Shown piece by piece: positions 17,413 through 26,008 of a DNA stretch of 64,000 bases. Location: positions 182,785 through 246,784 of the forward strand of contig NZ_JASATW010000008.1 in assembly GCF_030405905.1 (NCBI RefSeq), given 5' to 3'. Both the position numbers and the translations under genes were made by a program. Within the stretch, counting starts at the first letter, position 1; every line of letters begins with the position of its first letter. The DNA is from Sphaerothrix gracilis. Lineage in GTDB: Bacteria > Cyanobacteriota > Cyanobacteriia > Phormidesmidales > Phormidesmidaceae. Under the pieces are notes generated by a model. That model had not been told where the DNA came from, made no database searches, and worked only from the letters and a program-made list of their open reading frames with translations.

Positions 17413-19350
17413 TCAGGCCGATTCGATCGCCTGTTCCAGTTCCACAAAGGGCACCAGCCACACCACGTCATAGGGCTTGAGGGCGATCGCTAACGTTTGG
17501 TTCTCGGCCCGCCAGCCCCGACGGCCCACCAGGTCATACCAGTGACTATCGGCGGGCATAGCGCAAATAATTGCCCCATCGCTAACCTCAACTTCGGCAA
17601 CATCTGAATACAGTCCTGAAACGCCCAGCTCCAGCAGAGAAATTTCTAGCTGACAGGGACGGGGGGTGACATTGGTTAAGGTCAGAATGTGCTGCGAGCA
17701 GTCCGGTGAAACCCGCAAAACGGCAAATACTTCCGGGGCCAGCGCCAAAATCCGCTGATCGCCATTAGGATGAAAAGCGCTCTGACGCACGCGAATTTCT
17801 AGCAGGCGTCCGAGCTGCTGCACAATATGAGCTAGCTTGGACTGAGGATCGGCGATCGCCTGCGTCACCTCAGCCTGATGGATGGCTCGGCGGTTGATAT
17901 CTCGCTTTGACTGGGTGCGCAGCACTGTTTCGACATCGTTGCGGCTGCCAATCAGGCCGTGTAGATAAATGCCCGGTACCCCCCGTAGCACCAGCGCAAT
18001 GCTGCGAGAAGCCACATACCGCTTCACCTGAAAGCCAATTTCCTCAGAGCTGCTTTCTAAATTGAGGGCGCTGAACCAGGTGGTGTTGATTTCGTAGGGT
18101 TCTTTTTGCCCGTCTTCACTGGTGCGATAGGAGATAAACGCCCCCTGATCGCGAGCCTTCTGTAGAATGAACTGAATTTCCTCCGGCGGTATAATATTTT
18201 TCACCCCCATCAGGCCAATGCCGTCGTGGGTGTCCAGGATATTAAAAAAGGTGGTGGCTTCAGAAGGATAGTCTAGGGTCTTGGCCCAATTTGTCAGCGC
18301 TGTGGCGTCTTGTTGATAAAAGGTGTAGAGCACCAGCGGCGGCAGGGCAAAGTTATAGACCATGTGGGCTTCGTCTGTGCCATCCCCGAAGTAGGCCACA
18401 TTGTCGGCATGGGGAATGTTGGTTTCAGTAATCAGCGCCACCTCTGGAGCCGCCAGGCTGAGAACGTCCCGCAGCAGCTTGATCACCTCATGGGTTTGGG
18501 CTAGGTTAGCCCCGGTGGTTCCGGGTTCATCCCAGAGGTAAGTCACCGCATCGAGCCGGATAATATCGGCTCCCCGCCGCACGTAGAGCAGCAGTGTTTC
18601 CACCACGCCTAGCAAAACGCGGGGATTGCGATAGTTGAGATCAATTTGGTCGGGAGAGAAGGTAGTCCACACCCAGACCGGGCCGTGAATAGAGTGATAC
18701 TGGGTCAGGATGTCAGAGGTACGGGGCCGCAAGATAATCTGCCGCTGCTCTGGCGAGAGTTCTCCGGGTGAGGTGTAGGCGGTAAACACGTCACGGTAGA
18801 GCGGGTTGCCGTTCAGCATTTCTTGAAACGCCTGGCTCTGAGCGGAAACGTGGTTGAACACCCCGTCAAACATGAGCTGATACTGGCTGCCCAAGGCTGA
18901 AATATCCTGCCAAGATCCCAGCTTTGGATCAACGACGTGAAAATCCGTAATCGAAAAGCCGCGATCGGAAGAATAGGGGAAAAACGGCAGAATGTGCAGC
19001 GTGTTGATCGCATTGGCGAACTTGGGCAACTGCTGCAAAAACTGGGCTAAAGACTCTAGCGGCGATCGCCCTGCTCCCTGCACTAAGTCGCCATAGGTAA
19101 TCAGCACCAAGTCTTTTTCACTAAAGCGATCGCTCACCTCAGTCGGCTTGCGCTCTGCGGTGCTGGCTACCTTGTGGGCGCAGTGCACCTTAAGTAATCT
19201 CTCTAACTCTCCCAGGTAGCGTTTCGCCTTGCTCTGCCCGTAGAGAAAACAGAGACGAGCGAAAAAGCGATCGCGGACTTGAGCGGGTATTTCAATTAGA
19301 GGCTGCGTATAATTCGGCGTGGCCTGATAAGCAACTCGTTGACCAGCCAT
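17413..19350 (-). CDS. GH13 sucrose-phosphorylase-type glycosidase (GH13_18-like)
   Basis: A 645-residue alpha-amylase-family enzyme. Visible marks are ITYGDLVQGAG, the LPFFPYSSDRGFSITDF region, nucleophile D267 in IIRLDAVTYLWDEPGT, acid/base E309 in LITETNIPH and the third carboxylate D376 in DTHDGIG. The arrangement is that of subfamily 18, which phosphorolyses sucrose, sucrose 6'-phosphate, glucosylglycerate or glucosylglycerol to glucose 1-phosphate. In cyanobacteria this would tie into compatible-solute turnover. The substrate cannot be decided here. An in-frame TTG lies six codons upstream, but I chose the ATG. The gene is followed at 38 bases by the DNA ligase. Confidence 0.88.
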   Translation of the reverse strand: MAGQRVAYQATPNYTQPLIEIPAQVRDRFFARLCFLYGQSKAKRYLGELERLLKVHCAHKVASTAERKPTEVSDRFSEKDLVLITYGDLVQGAGRSPLESLAQFLQQLPKFANAINTLHILPFFPYSSDRGFSITDFHVVDPKLGSWQDISALGSQYQLMFDGVFNHVSAQSQAFQEMLNGNPLYRDVFTAYTSPGELSPEQRQIILRPRTSDILTQYHSIHGPVWVWTTFSPDQIDLNYRNPRVLLGVVETLLLYVRRGADIIRLDAVTYLWDEPGTTGANLAQTHEVIKLLRDVLSLAAPEVALITETNIPHADNVAYFGDGTDEAHMVYNFALPPLVLYTFYQQDATALTNWAKTLDYPSEATTFFNILDTHDGIGLMGVKNIIPPEEIQFILQKARDQGAFISYRTSEDGQKEPYEINTTWFSALNLESSSEEIGFQVKRYVASRSIALVLRGVPGIYLHGLIGSRNDVETVLRTQSKRDINRRAIHQAEVTQAIADPQSKLAHIVQQLGRLLEIRVRQSAFHPNGDQRILALAPEVFAVLRVSPDCSQHILTLTNVTPRPCQLEISLLELGVSGLYSDVAEVEVSDGAIICAMPADSHWYDLVGRRGWRAENQTLAIALKPYDVVWLVPFVELEQAIESA

Positions 19351-19532
19351 GATCTTATTTAGTAACAAACGATACGGTTTTGTCTCCTATTCTGGCAAAA
19401 AGCCCACCGTTTCTGCCAAGCACTTACAATCCTCAACATCTCTGCCGCTTCTATTTCTTTACAAGTCTGGGGACACTATCAAGATTGGCTTTAAAGTGAG
19501 CCAGCCTTCGCCTGCGCGTTTATACTGGATGC

Positions 19533-19671
19533 AATAGCAATCGGGTCGTTTGGAATCAGCACTGGCTAAGCAAAGTACTGATTCGTTATCAAGCTCTCCT
19601 TGCATTGTCTAGCTCGTTAAGTGGAAAGTGAATAGGATGCCAAATCTTGTTTGAGATCTGGCATCTTTTTT
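19533..19671 (+). ncRNA. candidate small RNA (orphan terminator with upstream -10 box)
   Basis: There is no plus-strand gene between the antiporter at 11269 and this point, yet a strong plus-strand intrinsic terminator ends at 19671. A TATACT -10-like box at 19521-19526 would start a transcript near 19533, giving about 139 nucleotides. I find no good -35 box and no known sRNA family motif. Both ends are therefore inference. Confidence 0.3.
19636..19671 (+). terminator. rho-independent terminator, plus strand
   Basis: GATGCCAAATCT (19636-19647) and AGATCTGGCATC (19654-19665) pair over 12 bases with one mismatch around a six-base loop. Six T residues follow directly. Read from the minus strand there is no T run after the stem, so it does not fit as the end of the minus-strand YHS gene. 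Confidence 0.8.
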
Positions 19672-19686
19672 CTGTGCTATTGAGGT

Positions 19687-20259
19687 TTAGCTTTCCGGGT
19701 TCAGCACGTCCGGCCAGTTTTGATTGGCCTTGGCGATATTGCCAGGAATATCTCTGGCCCAGCGCTGCTGCACTCGCTTGTCGTAGTTGAGATAGAGCTG
19801 ACCGTCTACAATCTTCCAAGCTTCAGGATCAATCGAGGCGGTATAGCCCTGACTGACAGCCCAAGCGCAGTAGCCTCCGTATTCAGGTGCATACTGTTCC
19901 GGGTTGGCGGCGAAAAGATCGCGGTGTTCGGCGCTGGCAAACTGCCAAGTAGCGCCGTTCCAGTCGTAGGTATATTCGGCACTCCCCGACACTGACTCGC
20001 CTTGGGTGAAGTAGGCCACTGGATCGGTGCCACGAATGGCAATGCCGTTCTCAGCGTAGACCTGCGGTTCTCCGGTAGGAGCATCATCGGCTGCTGTTTC
20101 AGCAGCGGTTGGTTGAGCGTCTGAGGGAGGCGCCCCTGTTTCGGTCGGCGTGGGTACTGTTTCGGCACTGGGGGGAGTAGAGGACTGAGTGCAGCCGACG
20201 AGTAAGGCAACGCCTAGCAGCAGCGTGGTGGTCGCAAGCTTTAAGTTGGGATATTTCAC
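19687..20259 (-). CDS. YHS-domain lipoprotein
   Basis: A protein of 190 residues. The N-terminus is a lipoprotein signal: a lysine-containing start, a hydrophobic stretch and the lipobox LLVGC. A Pro/Thr/Ala-rich linker of about 50 residues follows. The C-terminal part is a YHS-type domain: NGIAIRGTDPVAYF, TYDWNGATWQFASAEHRDLFAANPEQY and YGGYCAWAVSQGY, with a tail that usually accompanies it. YHS domains are found in metal-related and other redox-linked proteins; the function of this form is unknown. I chose the GTG at 20259 because GGAG lies seven bases upstream and MKYPNLK makes a normal signal start. A TTG four codons earlier is the alternative. Confidence 0.82.
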   Translation of the reverse strand: MKYPNLKLATTTLLLGVALLVGCTQSSTPPSAETVPTPTETGAPPSDAQPTAAETAADDAPTGEPQVYAENGIAIRGTDPVAYFTQGESVSGSAEYTYDWNGATWQFASAEHRDLFAANPEQYAPEYGGYCAWAVSQGYTASIDPEAWKIVDGQLYLNYDKRVQQRWARDIPGNIAKANQNWPDVLNPES

Positions 20260-20771
20260 AGCAGACTCCAATTAGATACTTATCCGTCTCATCGCCATCA
20301 AACTAGGACTGGCTGAGAACTCAATGAGAGCGAACTAGAAATCTCTTTAGAAAGCTATCTCCCAATCTTGTTAAAACCGTTGCCTGAGGCAATTTGACTC
20401 TGCACCTGATCCTGAGAATATCCGCGCCAAGATGAAGCAAACGGCTCCAACCGAATATTCGCACTATGCCCATAATCATCATCTGCCAACCTACGGGAGA
20501 TTGGCGATCGCACTCAATATTGCCTGATATTTCTTGAATAATTCTGACAATAAAGAGTTTATTCTTTGCATTTTGCCAGTAAAGAAAATATTTTTGGCAA
20601 TAAAATCATCATTGATTGAACTTTTTTTGAAAGAATGCTCTTTTTTCACTTAACATTTTTCTGATTTAGTGAATGTCTAAACAGTTTGTTTATGGCACTG
20701 CTTAATTAAAATTCAAAGGCAGAAATTTTAATGTTGTAGTCACAATATTCGTTTCAGTTAATAAGAGCACT
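20260..20771. other. AT-rich intergenic region
   Basis: About 510 bases without a credible gene. The part from roughly 20520 to 20760 is strikingly AT-rich, with runs of A and T, unlike the rest of the window. It lies just downstream of the toxin gene and may mark an acquired segment. I see no clear terminator or origin-like repeat. Confidence 0.6.
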
Positions 20772-21173
20772 CTAGGTTGGAAGCGTAAGAAGTTGCAGTT
20801 TAGAAATTGCTAAAAAGTCTTTGGTATTGTGAGTGAGTAGCGGCAAGTCGTGGCGTAAAGCTGTGGCAGCAATCCAAGCATCTTGAGGAGAAATTGGCCG
20901 TCCTGCACGCTGGCGATCGCTACGCACCTGTGCCCATTCCCGGCAAAGCGGTTGATCAACGGGAATGACGAGATAGTTTAATAGGTACTGTTCTAGCTGC
21001 GAAAGGCGGCGATCGCCCCATTGTCTCAGAATTGCCCACTGAAACAGTTCAGCAATGCTCATAAATGAAAGAGCTAATTCTTTATCCCTCAAGAATGGCA
21101 GATAAGGATCAGCATAGTTACTACCTTTGAAAATGAAGGAGGCAATATCTGAATCAATTAGAAGAAGACTCAT
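20772..21173 (-). CDS. vapC: PIN-domain toxin, VapC family
   Basis: A 133-residue PIN-domain ribonuclease. The acidic metal-binding positions are visible: the N-terminal LLIDSDIASF, SIAELFQW with the conserved Glu, and QDAWIAATAL with the conserved Asp pair region, plus THNTKDF near the end. VapC toxins cut tRNA or rRNA and are held inactive by a partner encoded just upstream. The start follows the antitoxin stop by ten bases, the usual arrangement. Confidence 0.88.
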   Translation of the reverse strand: MSLLLIDSDIASFIFKGSNYADPYLPFLRDKELALSFMSIAELFQWAILRQWGDRRLSQLEQYLLNYLVIPVDQPLCREWAQVRSDRQRAGRPISPQDAWIAATALRHDLPLLTHNTKDFLAISKLQLLTLPT

Positions 21174-21183
21174 CAGATTTCAG

Positions 21184-21477
21184 CTATGTTTTCTCTTGAC
21201 GCTGATCTTGTAAAAAGGCAAGGAATTCCTCAACTGAGTCTTCTGCGGGCCAAAAATCAGCGGCAAGATCTTGAAGGTCATGAACAGTAGTGGGGCTGCG
21301 GACGGCCTGCAGCTGTGAAAGTGAGATGCCTTGCCAAAATTCGGTACTCAGCGCTTTGAGATTAGGTTGCGAATTAGAGGCTAAATCGTTTTGAATCAGG
21401 ATTTGCAAAAGTTGCTGACGTTCTATTGGTGAAAGTGGTTGAATAGCGGCGATCGCGGCTTCGAGTTGTGGAGTCAT
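21184..21477 (-). CDS. probable antitoxin of the VapC pair
   Basis: A 97-residue acidic protein. The N-terminal part, MTPQLEAAIAAIQPLSPIERQQLL, is a helix-rich segment seen in small cyanobacterial antitoxin-like proteins. The rest is acidic and probably wraps the toxin. The frame is open for 29 more codons upstream, but the ATG at 21477 has GGGAGA eight bases upstream and gives the sensible start. The family is not one I can name. The call rests on its place ten bases upstream of vapC. Confidence 0.72.
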   Translation of the reverse strand: MTPQLEAAIAAIQPLSPIERQQLLQILIQNDLASNSQPNLKALSTEFWQGISLSQLQAVRSPTTVHDLQDLAADFWPAEDSVEEFLAFLQDQRQEKT

Positions 21478-22035
21478 AGCACATCTCCCTATAAAGCTTC
21501 TAATAAAAGGTAAAAGTGGAACAGTAAAGTGGACATTGCTCACCTTGCGATTGGGTAGCAGCAAATTCGTAGTCTGAAGCGCTTTTGTTGATTGTATTCG
21601 CTACATGTTCAAACATATCAAAAGCAAACTATTGACGCCGATCGCCCAATATTCTAAACTCACTCATTAAGCTGTGGCAGTCCAAACGTTACAGCCGTTC
21701 ACACAGACTCAGAAACCTAGCGGCCCCTGGAGGTGCTGGACACACCAACAGGAGCCTAAACCCCCCAAACTCACACGCAGTTCGGGCAGGTCTAGGGGCG
21801 ATTTTACCCTTAGCCACCCTACTTTGCGCTGCAATTTTGTGGGGTGGCTATGTTTTTGGGTTCTGGGAATAGGGGAAAGGCAGGAGAAAAGTCAGAAGTT
21901 AGAAGGCAAAGGGCAGAAATTAAGCGACGGGGTGATAAAGGCTGAGCGCCTTTCACTTCATCGTTCTGCCTTCATCCTTCATCCTTCGCTTTCCGCCTTC
22001 CCCTCCCAGACTCAAACCTAAAAGAGGGAAAAATC
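21478..22035. other. repeat-rich gap without a convincing gene
   Basis: A 115-codon open frame on the plus strand (21674-22021) looks composed of non-coding repeats and is not called. An inverted repeat AGCCACCC (21812-21819) / GGGTGGCT (21842-21849), followed by five T at 21853-21857, resembles an intrinsic terminator on the plus strand. A purine-rich then CCTT/CATCCTT-rich stretch (21865-22010) looks like the common intergenic repeat debris of filamentous cyanobacteria. Confidence 0.5.
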
Positions 22036-22281
22036 ATGTTTCAAGAAAACCACGTCAGCGATCGCCCGTCCTGCGCGATCGCCCCGCCTGCCCATGAATC
22101 ATCTGACTCTGGCGATCAGGTGCGCATTCTCATGTATGGCCCCTGGCCCTGCGTGCGGCTAGAGATTCACCGCCTGCACGTCCTGGGCTATGCCGAAGCG
22201 ATCGCCTGGAGCAAGCCCATGCCCACCGATAAGCCTGGTGAAGTTAGGGTCATCCTCACTAAACGCTGTCGGTTGGACTAA
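22036..22281 (+). CDS. small conserved-looking hypothetical protein
   Basis: An 81-residue protein. After a low-complexity N-terminus it has a compact segment with YGPWPCVRLEIHRLHVLGYA, then WSKPMPTDKPGEVRVILTKR. This reads as a small alpha/beta fold and resembles short hypothetical proteins of cyanobacteria, though I cannot name a family. GAGGGAAA lies eight bases upstream of the ATG, supporting translation. It stands alone between a repeat-rich gap and the convergent radA. Confidence 0.6.
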   Translation: MFQENHVSDRPSCAIAPPAHESSDSGDQVRILMYGPWPCVRLEIHRLHVLGYAEAIAWSKPMPTDKPGEVRVILTKRCRLD

Positions 22282-22380
22282 GGGGGACGGCGAATAGGTC
22301 AGTAAAGGCTAATAGGACAAGGCGATCGCACCACTTTCATTCTCTGACCGCGATCGCCGCCTGCTTCTACCTGCCATTCC

Positions 22381-23877
22381 CTACGATGCCAGCGCCGCCG
22401 TAATCGCGTCTACCACCCGCGCCACCGGCATCACCTCCAGCGTGCTTTTCAGCCCCTGTCCCTTGGGCACGATCGCCCGCTTGAAGCCCAGCTTCGCCGC
22501 TTCCTTCAGCCGCAGCTCCATCTGCGATACAGGCCGCACCTGCCCCCCCAGGCCCACTTCGCCAATCAGCACCGTGTAGGGATCCACCAGGCGATCGCGG
22601 AAACTTGCCACTACCGCGATCGCCACGCCCAAATCTGCGGCGGGTTCCCCCACATTCAGCCCTCCCGACGACGCTACATAGGCATCCAGCTTCGACAGGG
22701 GAATTCCTACCCGTTTCTCCAGCACCGCCAAAATCTGTAGCAGACGATTGTACTCAATCCCCGTAGTTGAACGTCGGGGTGAGCTGTAGCTAGTCGGACT
22801 CACCAAAGACTGCAATTCCACCACCAGAGGCCGTGTCCCCTCACAGGCCACAATCGTGGCAATCCCCGGCACCACCTCATCCCGGTTGCCCAGAAACAGC
22901 TCCGACGGGTTGCGCACCTCCTCCAGCCCTCGATCCACCATCTCAAACACCCCCAGCTCATTCGTCGCCCCAAAGCGATTTTTCACCGAGCGCAGCAGGC
23001 GGTGACTGGCAAAGCGATCGCCCTCAAAATACAGCACCGTGTCCACCAGATGTTCCAGCACCTTCGGCCCCGCGATCGCCCCTTCCTTCGTCACATGGCC
23101 CACAATAAACAGGCTAATCCCCTCTCGCTTGGCCACCTGCATCAGCGCTGACGTACATTCCCGCACCTGAGACACTGACCCCGGTGCCGAGGTGAGCTGA
23201 CCATAGTACAGCGCCTGAATACTATCAATCACCGCCACCTGAGGCCGGAGAGACTCTAGCTCCATCAGGATAGTTTCCAGGTCAGTTTCGGGCAGGAGGT
23301 AGAGAGAAGAGGGAAATGAGGCAGGTGAGCCTTCATTCTGTTTTGAATTTTGAACTTTGAATTTTGAATTTCCCCCTCCATCTCCCCTCCCTTCCTTATC
23401 ATCTCCACCTCCCCCTTCTTCCCCAATTCCTAGCCGCTGCGATCGCAGCTTCACCTGCTGCCCAGATTCCTCAGCACAGACATAGAGCACCGGGAAAAAG
23501 CGAGCAAGCTGATTGGCAACCTGCAGCAGCAGCGTCGATTTACCGATCCCCGGATCACCCCCTACAAGGGTGAGCGAACCTGGAACAATGCCGCCGCCTA
23601 AAACGCGATCGAGTTCTTGGTAGCCAGAGCTGAGGCGGGCTTGGGGATGATCTTGGACCTGGGCTAGGGTTTGGGATAGCCGGGGCTGGGGATCTGACTT
23701 GGCAGCGCGGGAAGCGGAACGCGATCGCCTCGCGGTTGTGGAACTAGCGACGGCGCTTTCAGCCGCAATCTGTTCAACCAGGGAATTCCAGCTGTTGCAG
23801 ACCGGGCAGCGGCCAAAGTATTGGGAAGATTCAGCCCCACATTGATTACAGACGTAAACGGTGCGAGATTTTGGCAT
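22381..23877 (-). CDS. radA: DNA repair protein RadA with in-frame repeat-derived insertion
   Basis: A 498-residue RecA-related branch-migration ATPase. The N-terminal zinc finger has C10, C13, C24 and C27. Walker A is GGDPGIGKST at 106-115, Walker B is VAVIDSIQ near 214-221, and the RadA-specific KNRFG motif follows. A C-terminal Lon-protease-like domain contains SSGGLNVGEPAADLGVA. Between LRSQRLGI and LYLLPETDL is a Gly/Asp-rich, then SKFKVQNSK-containing segment (about 152-191) absent from normal RadA. It is encoded by a short cyanobacterial repeat. The frame and all catalytic motifs are intact. It is convergent with the small gene at 22036. Confidence 0.95.
   Translation of the reverse strand: MPKSRTVYVCNQCGAESSQYFGRCPVCNSWNSLVEQIAAESAVASSTTARRSRSASRAAKSDPQPRLSQTLAQVQDHPQARLSSGYQELDRVLGGGIVPGSLTLVGGDPGIGKSTLLLQVANQLARFFPVLYVCAEESGQQVKLRSQRLGIGEEGGGGDDKEGRGDGGGNSKFKVQNSKQNEGSPASFPSSLYLLPETDLETILMELESLRPQVAVIDSIQALYYGQLTSAPGSVSQVRECTSALMQVAKREGISLFIVGHVTKEGAIAGPKVLEHLVDTVLYFEGDRFASHRLLRSVKNRFGATNELGVFEMVDRGLEEVRNPSELFLGNRDEVVPGIATIVACEGTRPLVVELQSLVSPTSYSSPRRSTTGIEYNRLLQILAVLEKRVGIPLSKLDAYVASSGGLNVGEPAADLGVAIAVVASFRDRLVDPYTVLIGEVGLGGQVRPVSQMELRLKEAAKLGFKRAIVPKGQGLKSTLEVMPVARVVDAITAALAS
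23341..23371. repeat. tandem TTTTGAA-type heptamer repeat inside radA
   Basis: Four near-copies of a seven- to eight-base unit (TTTTGAA/TTTGAA) lie in a row. They are the core of a 40-codon in-frame insertion (about 23305-23424). Such heptanucleotide-like tracts are common between genes in filamentous cyanobacteria but unusual inside a conserved reading frame. Confidence 0.8.
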
Positions 23878-24195
23878 AAGCTATAAAACTGATAAAAGCG
23901 ACTCAACCCTAGGGCAAAACAGCAACATTAATTTACAGAAACATAAGGATTTCTAAAGAAAAGTACGCCTTTTTTAGCAGATGACTTAGCGCTTCCTAAC
24001 GATATTTTTGCTGGATCCAGGTAGGTAATTGAGGAATCTTAAAAAAGCTTGAAAACACCTTATATAGGGCGTTATCAATAGTTAAATATCGAACATAATG
24101 ATTTATGATCTTAATATCACTGTACTAAAAGTTTATTAACAGAAATCTATCTGTTGATTCTAGAGATAGACCGTTTGGTAGGAGCATAGAGAGCA
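23878..24195. promoter_or_regulatory. divergent promoter region of radA and rpaB
   Basis: A 318-base AT-rich gap separates the two divergent genes. No small gene is visible. I looked for the paired direct repeats bound by RpaB (HLR1) and saw only loosely matching TTTACA-like half sites, so autoregulation is not supported by eye. Confidence 0.4.
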
Positions 24196-24924
24196 TTGGA
24201 AAACGCTAAAGAAAAGATATTAGTTGTTGACGACGAGGCCAGTATCCGCCGAATTCTTGAAACTCGCCTCTCCATGATTGGCTACGACGTTGTGACGGCA
24301 GCAGACGGCGAAGAAGCCTTAGAAACCTTCCGTGACGCCATTCCTGACCTAGTTGTCTTAGACGTCATGATGCCCAAGCTAGACGGCTATGGCGTTTGTC
24401 AGGAGCTGCGCAAAGAGTCAGACATTCCCATCATTATGCTGACGGCGTTAGGAGATGTGGCCGATCGGATCACGGGTTTAGAGCTGGGCGCTGACGACTA
24501 CGTGGTCAAGCCTTTCTCTCCCAAAGAACTCGAGGCCCGAATTCGCTCCGTTCTCAGACGGGTTGAGAAGAACAACACCACAGGCATTCCTAGCTCTGGG
24601 GTGATTCAGGTCAATAACATTCGCATCGATACAAACAAGCGTCAGGTCTATAAGGGCGATGAGCGCATTCGGCTAACGGGTATGGAGTTCAGCCTGTTGG
24701 AACTGCTGGTAAGCCGCTCTGGAGAACCCTTTTCCCGCTCTGAGATTTTGCAGGAGGTTTGGGGCTACACGCCAGAGCGCCACGTTGATACCCGCGTTGT
24801 AGACGTACACATTTCTCGCCTGCGAGCCAAGCTAGAAGACGATCCTAGCAACCCTGAACTGATTTTGACAGCGCGAGGGACAGGCTACCTGTTCCAGCGA
24901 ATTGTTGAGCCGGGGGAAGAGTAG
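24196..24924 (+). CDS. rpaB: response regulator RpaB (OmpR/Ycf27 family)
   Basis: A 242-residue OmpR-type transcription factor with an N-terminal receiver (phospho-acceptor D56 in VVLDVMMPKLDG, later KPFSP) and a C-terminal winged helix ending in LTARGTGYLFQR. The long, strongly conserved opening KEKILVVDDEASIRRILETR is diagnostic for RpaB. RpaB is an essential cyanobacterial regulator that controls high-light and photosystem genes with the kinase NblS. I start it at TTG (24196), preceded by GGAG, because the family begins with MEN-KEKI; no ATG fits. Genes for high-light-inducible proteins are among its classical targets, and one lies at 31432 in this window. Confidence 0.95.
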   Translation: MENAKEKILVVDDEASIRRILETRLSMIGYDVVTAADGEEALETFRDAIPDLVVLDVMMPKLDGYGVCQELRKESDIPIIMLTALGDVADRITGLELGADDYVVKPFSPKELEARIRSVLRRVEKNNTTGIPSSGVIQVNNIRIDTNKRQVYKGDERIRLTGMEFSLLELLVSRSGEPFSRSEILQEVWGYTPERHVDTRVVDVHISRLRAKLEDDPSNPELILTARGTGYLFQRIVEPGEE

Positions 24925-24973
24925 TCTGAGGATAGTCTGATAAAATTTCTTAAAGTTTCTAAAGATTCAATCA

Positions 24974-26008
24974 ATGGGGTTGACTCAGGCACGAATCGCA
25001 ATTGATGCGATGGGTGGGGATCATGCGCCCGCCGAAATTGTTTCTGGAGCTATCCGAGCTGCGGCTGAACTCGGTGTGGATGTTCTTTTGGTAGGTGAGC
25101 CAGAGGCAATTCGCGCTTCTACGCCCCACCCTGAGAACCTAGCTCAGGTGGAGATCGTTCCGGCAGAAGGCTCTATCGAGATGCATGAGGAGCCATTGAG
25201 CGCTTTGCGGCGCAAGCCACAGGCTTCCATCAACGTGGCGATGGACTTAGTAAAGCAGGGGCGAGCCGATGCTGTGGTTTCTGCCGGACATTCCGGTGCG
25301 GCAATGGCAGGCTCTCTCCTGCGTTTAGGCCGGATTAAAGGCATCGATCGCCCGGCAATTGGGGCAGTCTTTCCCACCGTGATGGCCGACAAATCGGTGC
25401 TCATTTTGGACGTGGGCGCCAACGTGGACTGTCGACCTAAGTTTTTAGAGCAGTTCGCCGTTATGGGGACGGTCTACTCCCAGTATGTCTTGGGGGTAGA
25501 AAAGCCTAAGGTGGGGCTGCTGAACATCGGGGAAGAACCCAGCAAGGGTAATGACCTAGCGCTGCGGGTTCACCAAGCCCTGAGCGACAATCCCGCCGTC
25601 CCTTTTGTCGGCAACGCTGAAGGGCGCGATATTCTGTCAGGCGACTTTGACGTGGTAGTGTGTGACGGCTTTGTCGGCAACGTGCTGCTCAAGTTTGCAG
25701 AAGCCGTAGGTGAGTCCATCCTGCAGATTTTGCGGGAAGAGCTGCCGCAGGGCGTTCGAGGCAAACTGGGTACGCTGGTGCTCAAAAATAACTTGCGGCG
25801 GATTAAGCAGCGGGTAGACCATGCTGAACACGGCGGCGGCTTACTGCTGGGCGTGGCTGGTATTGTAGTAATTAGTCACGGTAGCTCTCAGGCACCCTCT
25901 ATTTTCAACGCTGTCCGCCTAGCCAAAGAGGCAGTAGATAATCGAGTACTGGAGCGAATTCGAGCGCAGTACCAAAAGGTCGCTGCCCCTGCAACAGATG
26001 GAGAATAG
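24974..26008 (+). CDS. plsX: phosphate acyltransferase PlsX
   Basis: A 344-residue enzyme that converts acyl-ACP to acyl-phosphate, the first step of phospholipid synthesis. The N-terminal IAIDAMGGDHAPAEIV is the PlsX signature. The active-site region DAVVSAGHSGAAMAG and the segments GLLNIGEEPSKGN and CDGFVGNVLLKFAE are all present. Its stop codon is directly followed by the ATG of fabH with no gap, so the two are translationally coupled. The plsX-fabH pair is the usual cyanobacterial order. Confidence 0.96.
   Translation: MGLTQARIAIDAMGGDHAPAEIVSGAIRAAAELGVDVLLVGEPEAIRASTPHPENLAQVEIVPAEGSIEMHEEPLSALRRKPQASINVAMDLVKQGRADAVVSAGHSGAAMAGSLLRLGRIKGIDRPAIGAVFPTVMADKSVLILDVGANVDCRPKFLEQFAVMGTVYSQYVLGVEKPKVGLLNIGEEPSKGNDLALRVHQALSDNPAVPFVGNAEGRDILSGDFDVVVCDGFVGNVLLKFAEAVGESILQILREELPQGVRGKLGTLVLKNNLRRIKQRVDHAEHGGGLLLGVAGIVVISHGSSQAPSIFNAVRLAKEAVDNRVLERIRAQYQKVAAPATDGE

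Noticed and set aside
21674..22021. A 115-codon open frame
   Set aside because: The sequence is repeat debris with inverted repeats and low-complexity tracts, and the translation has no protein-like pattern.
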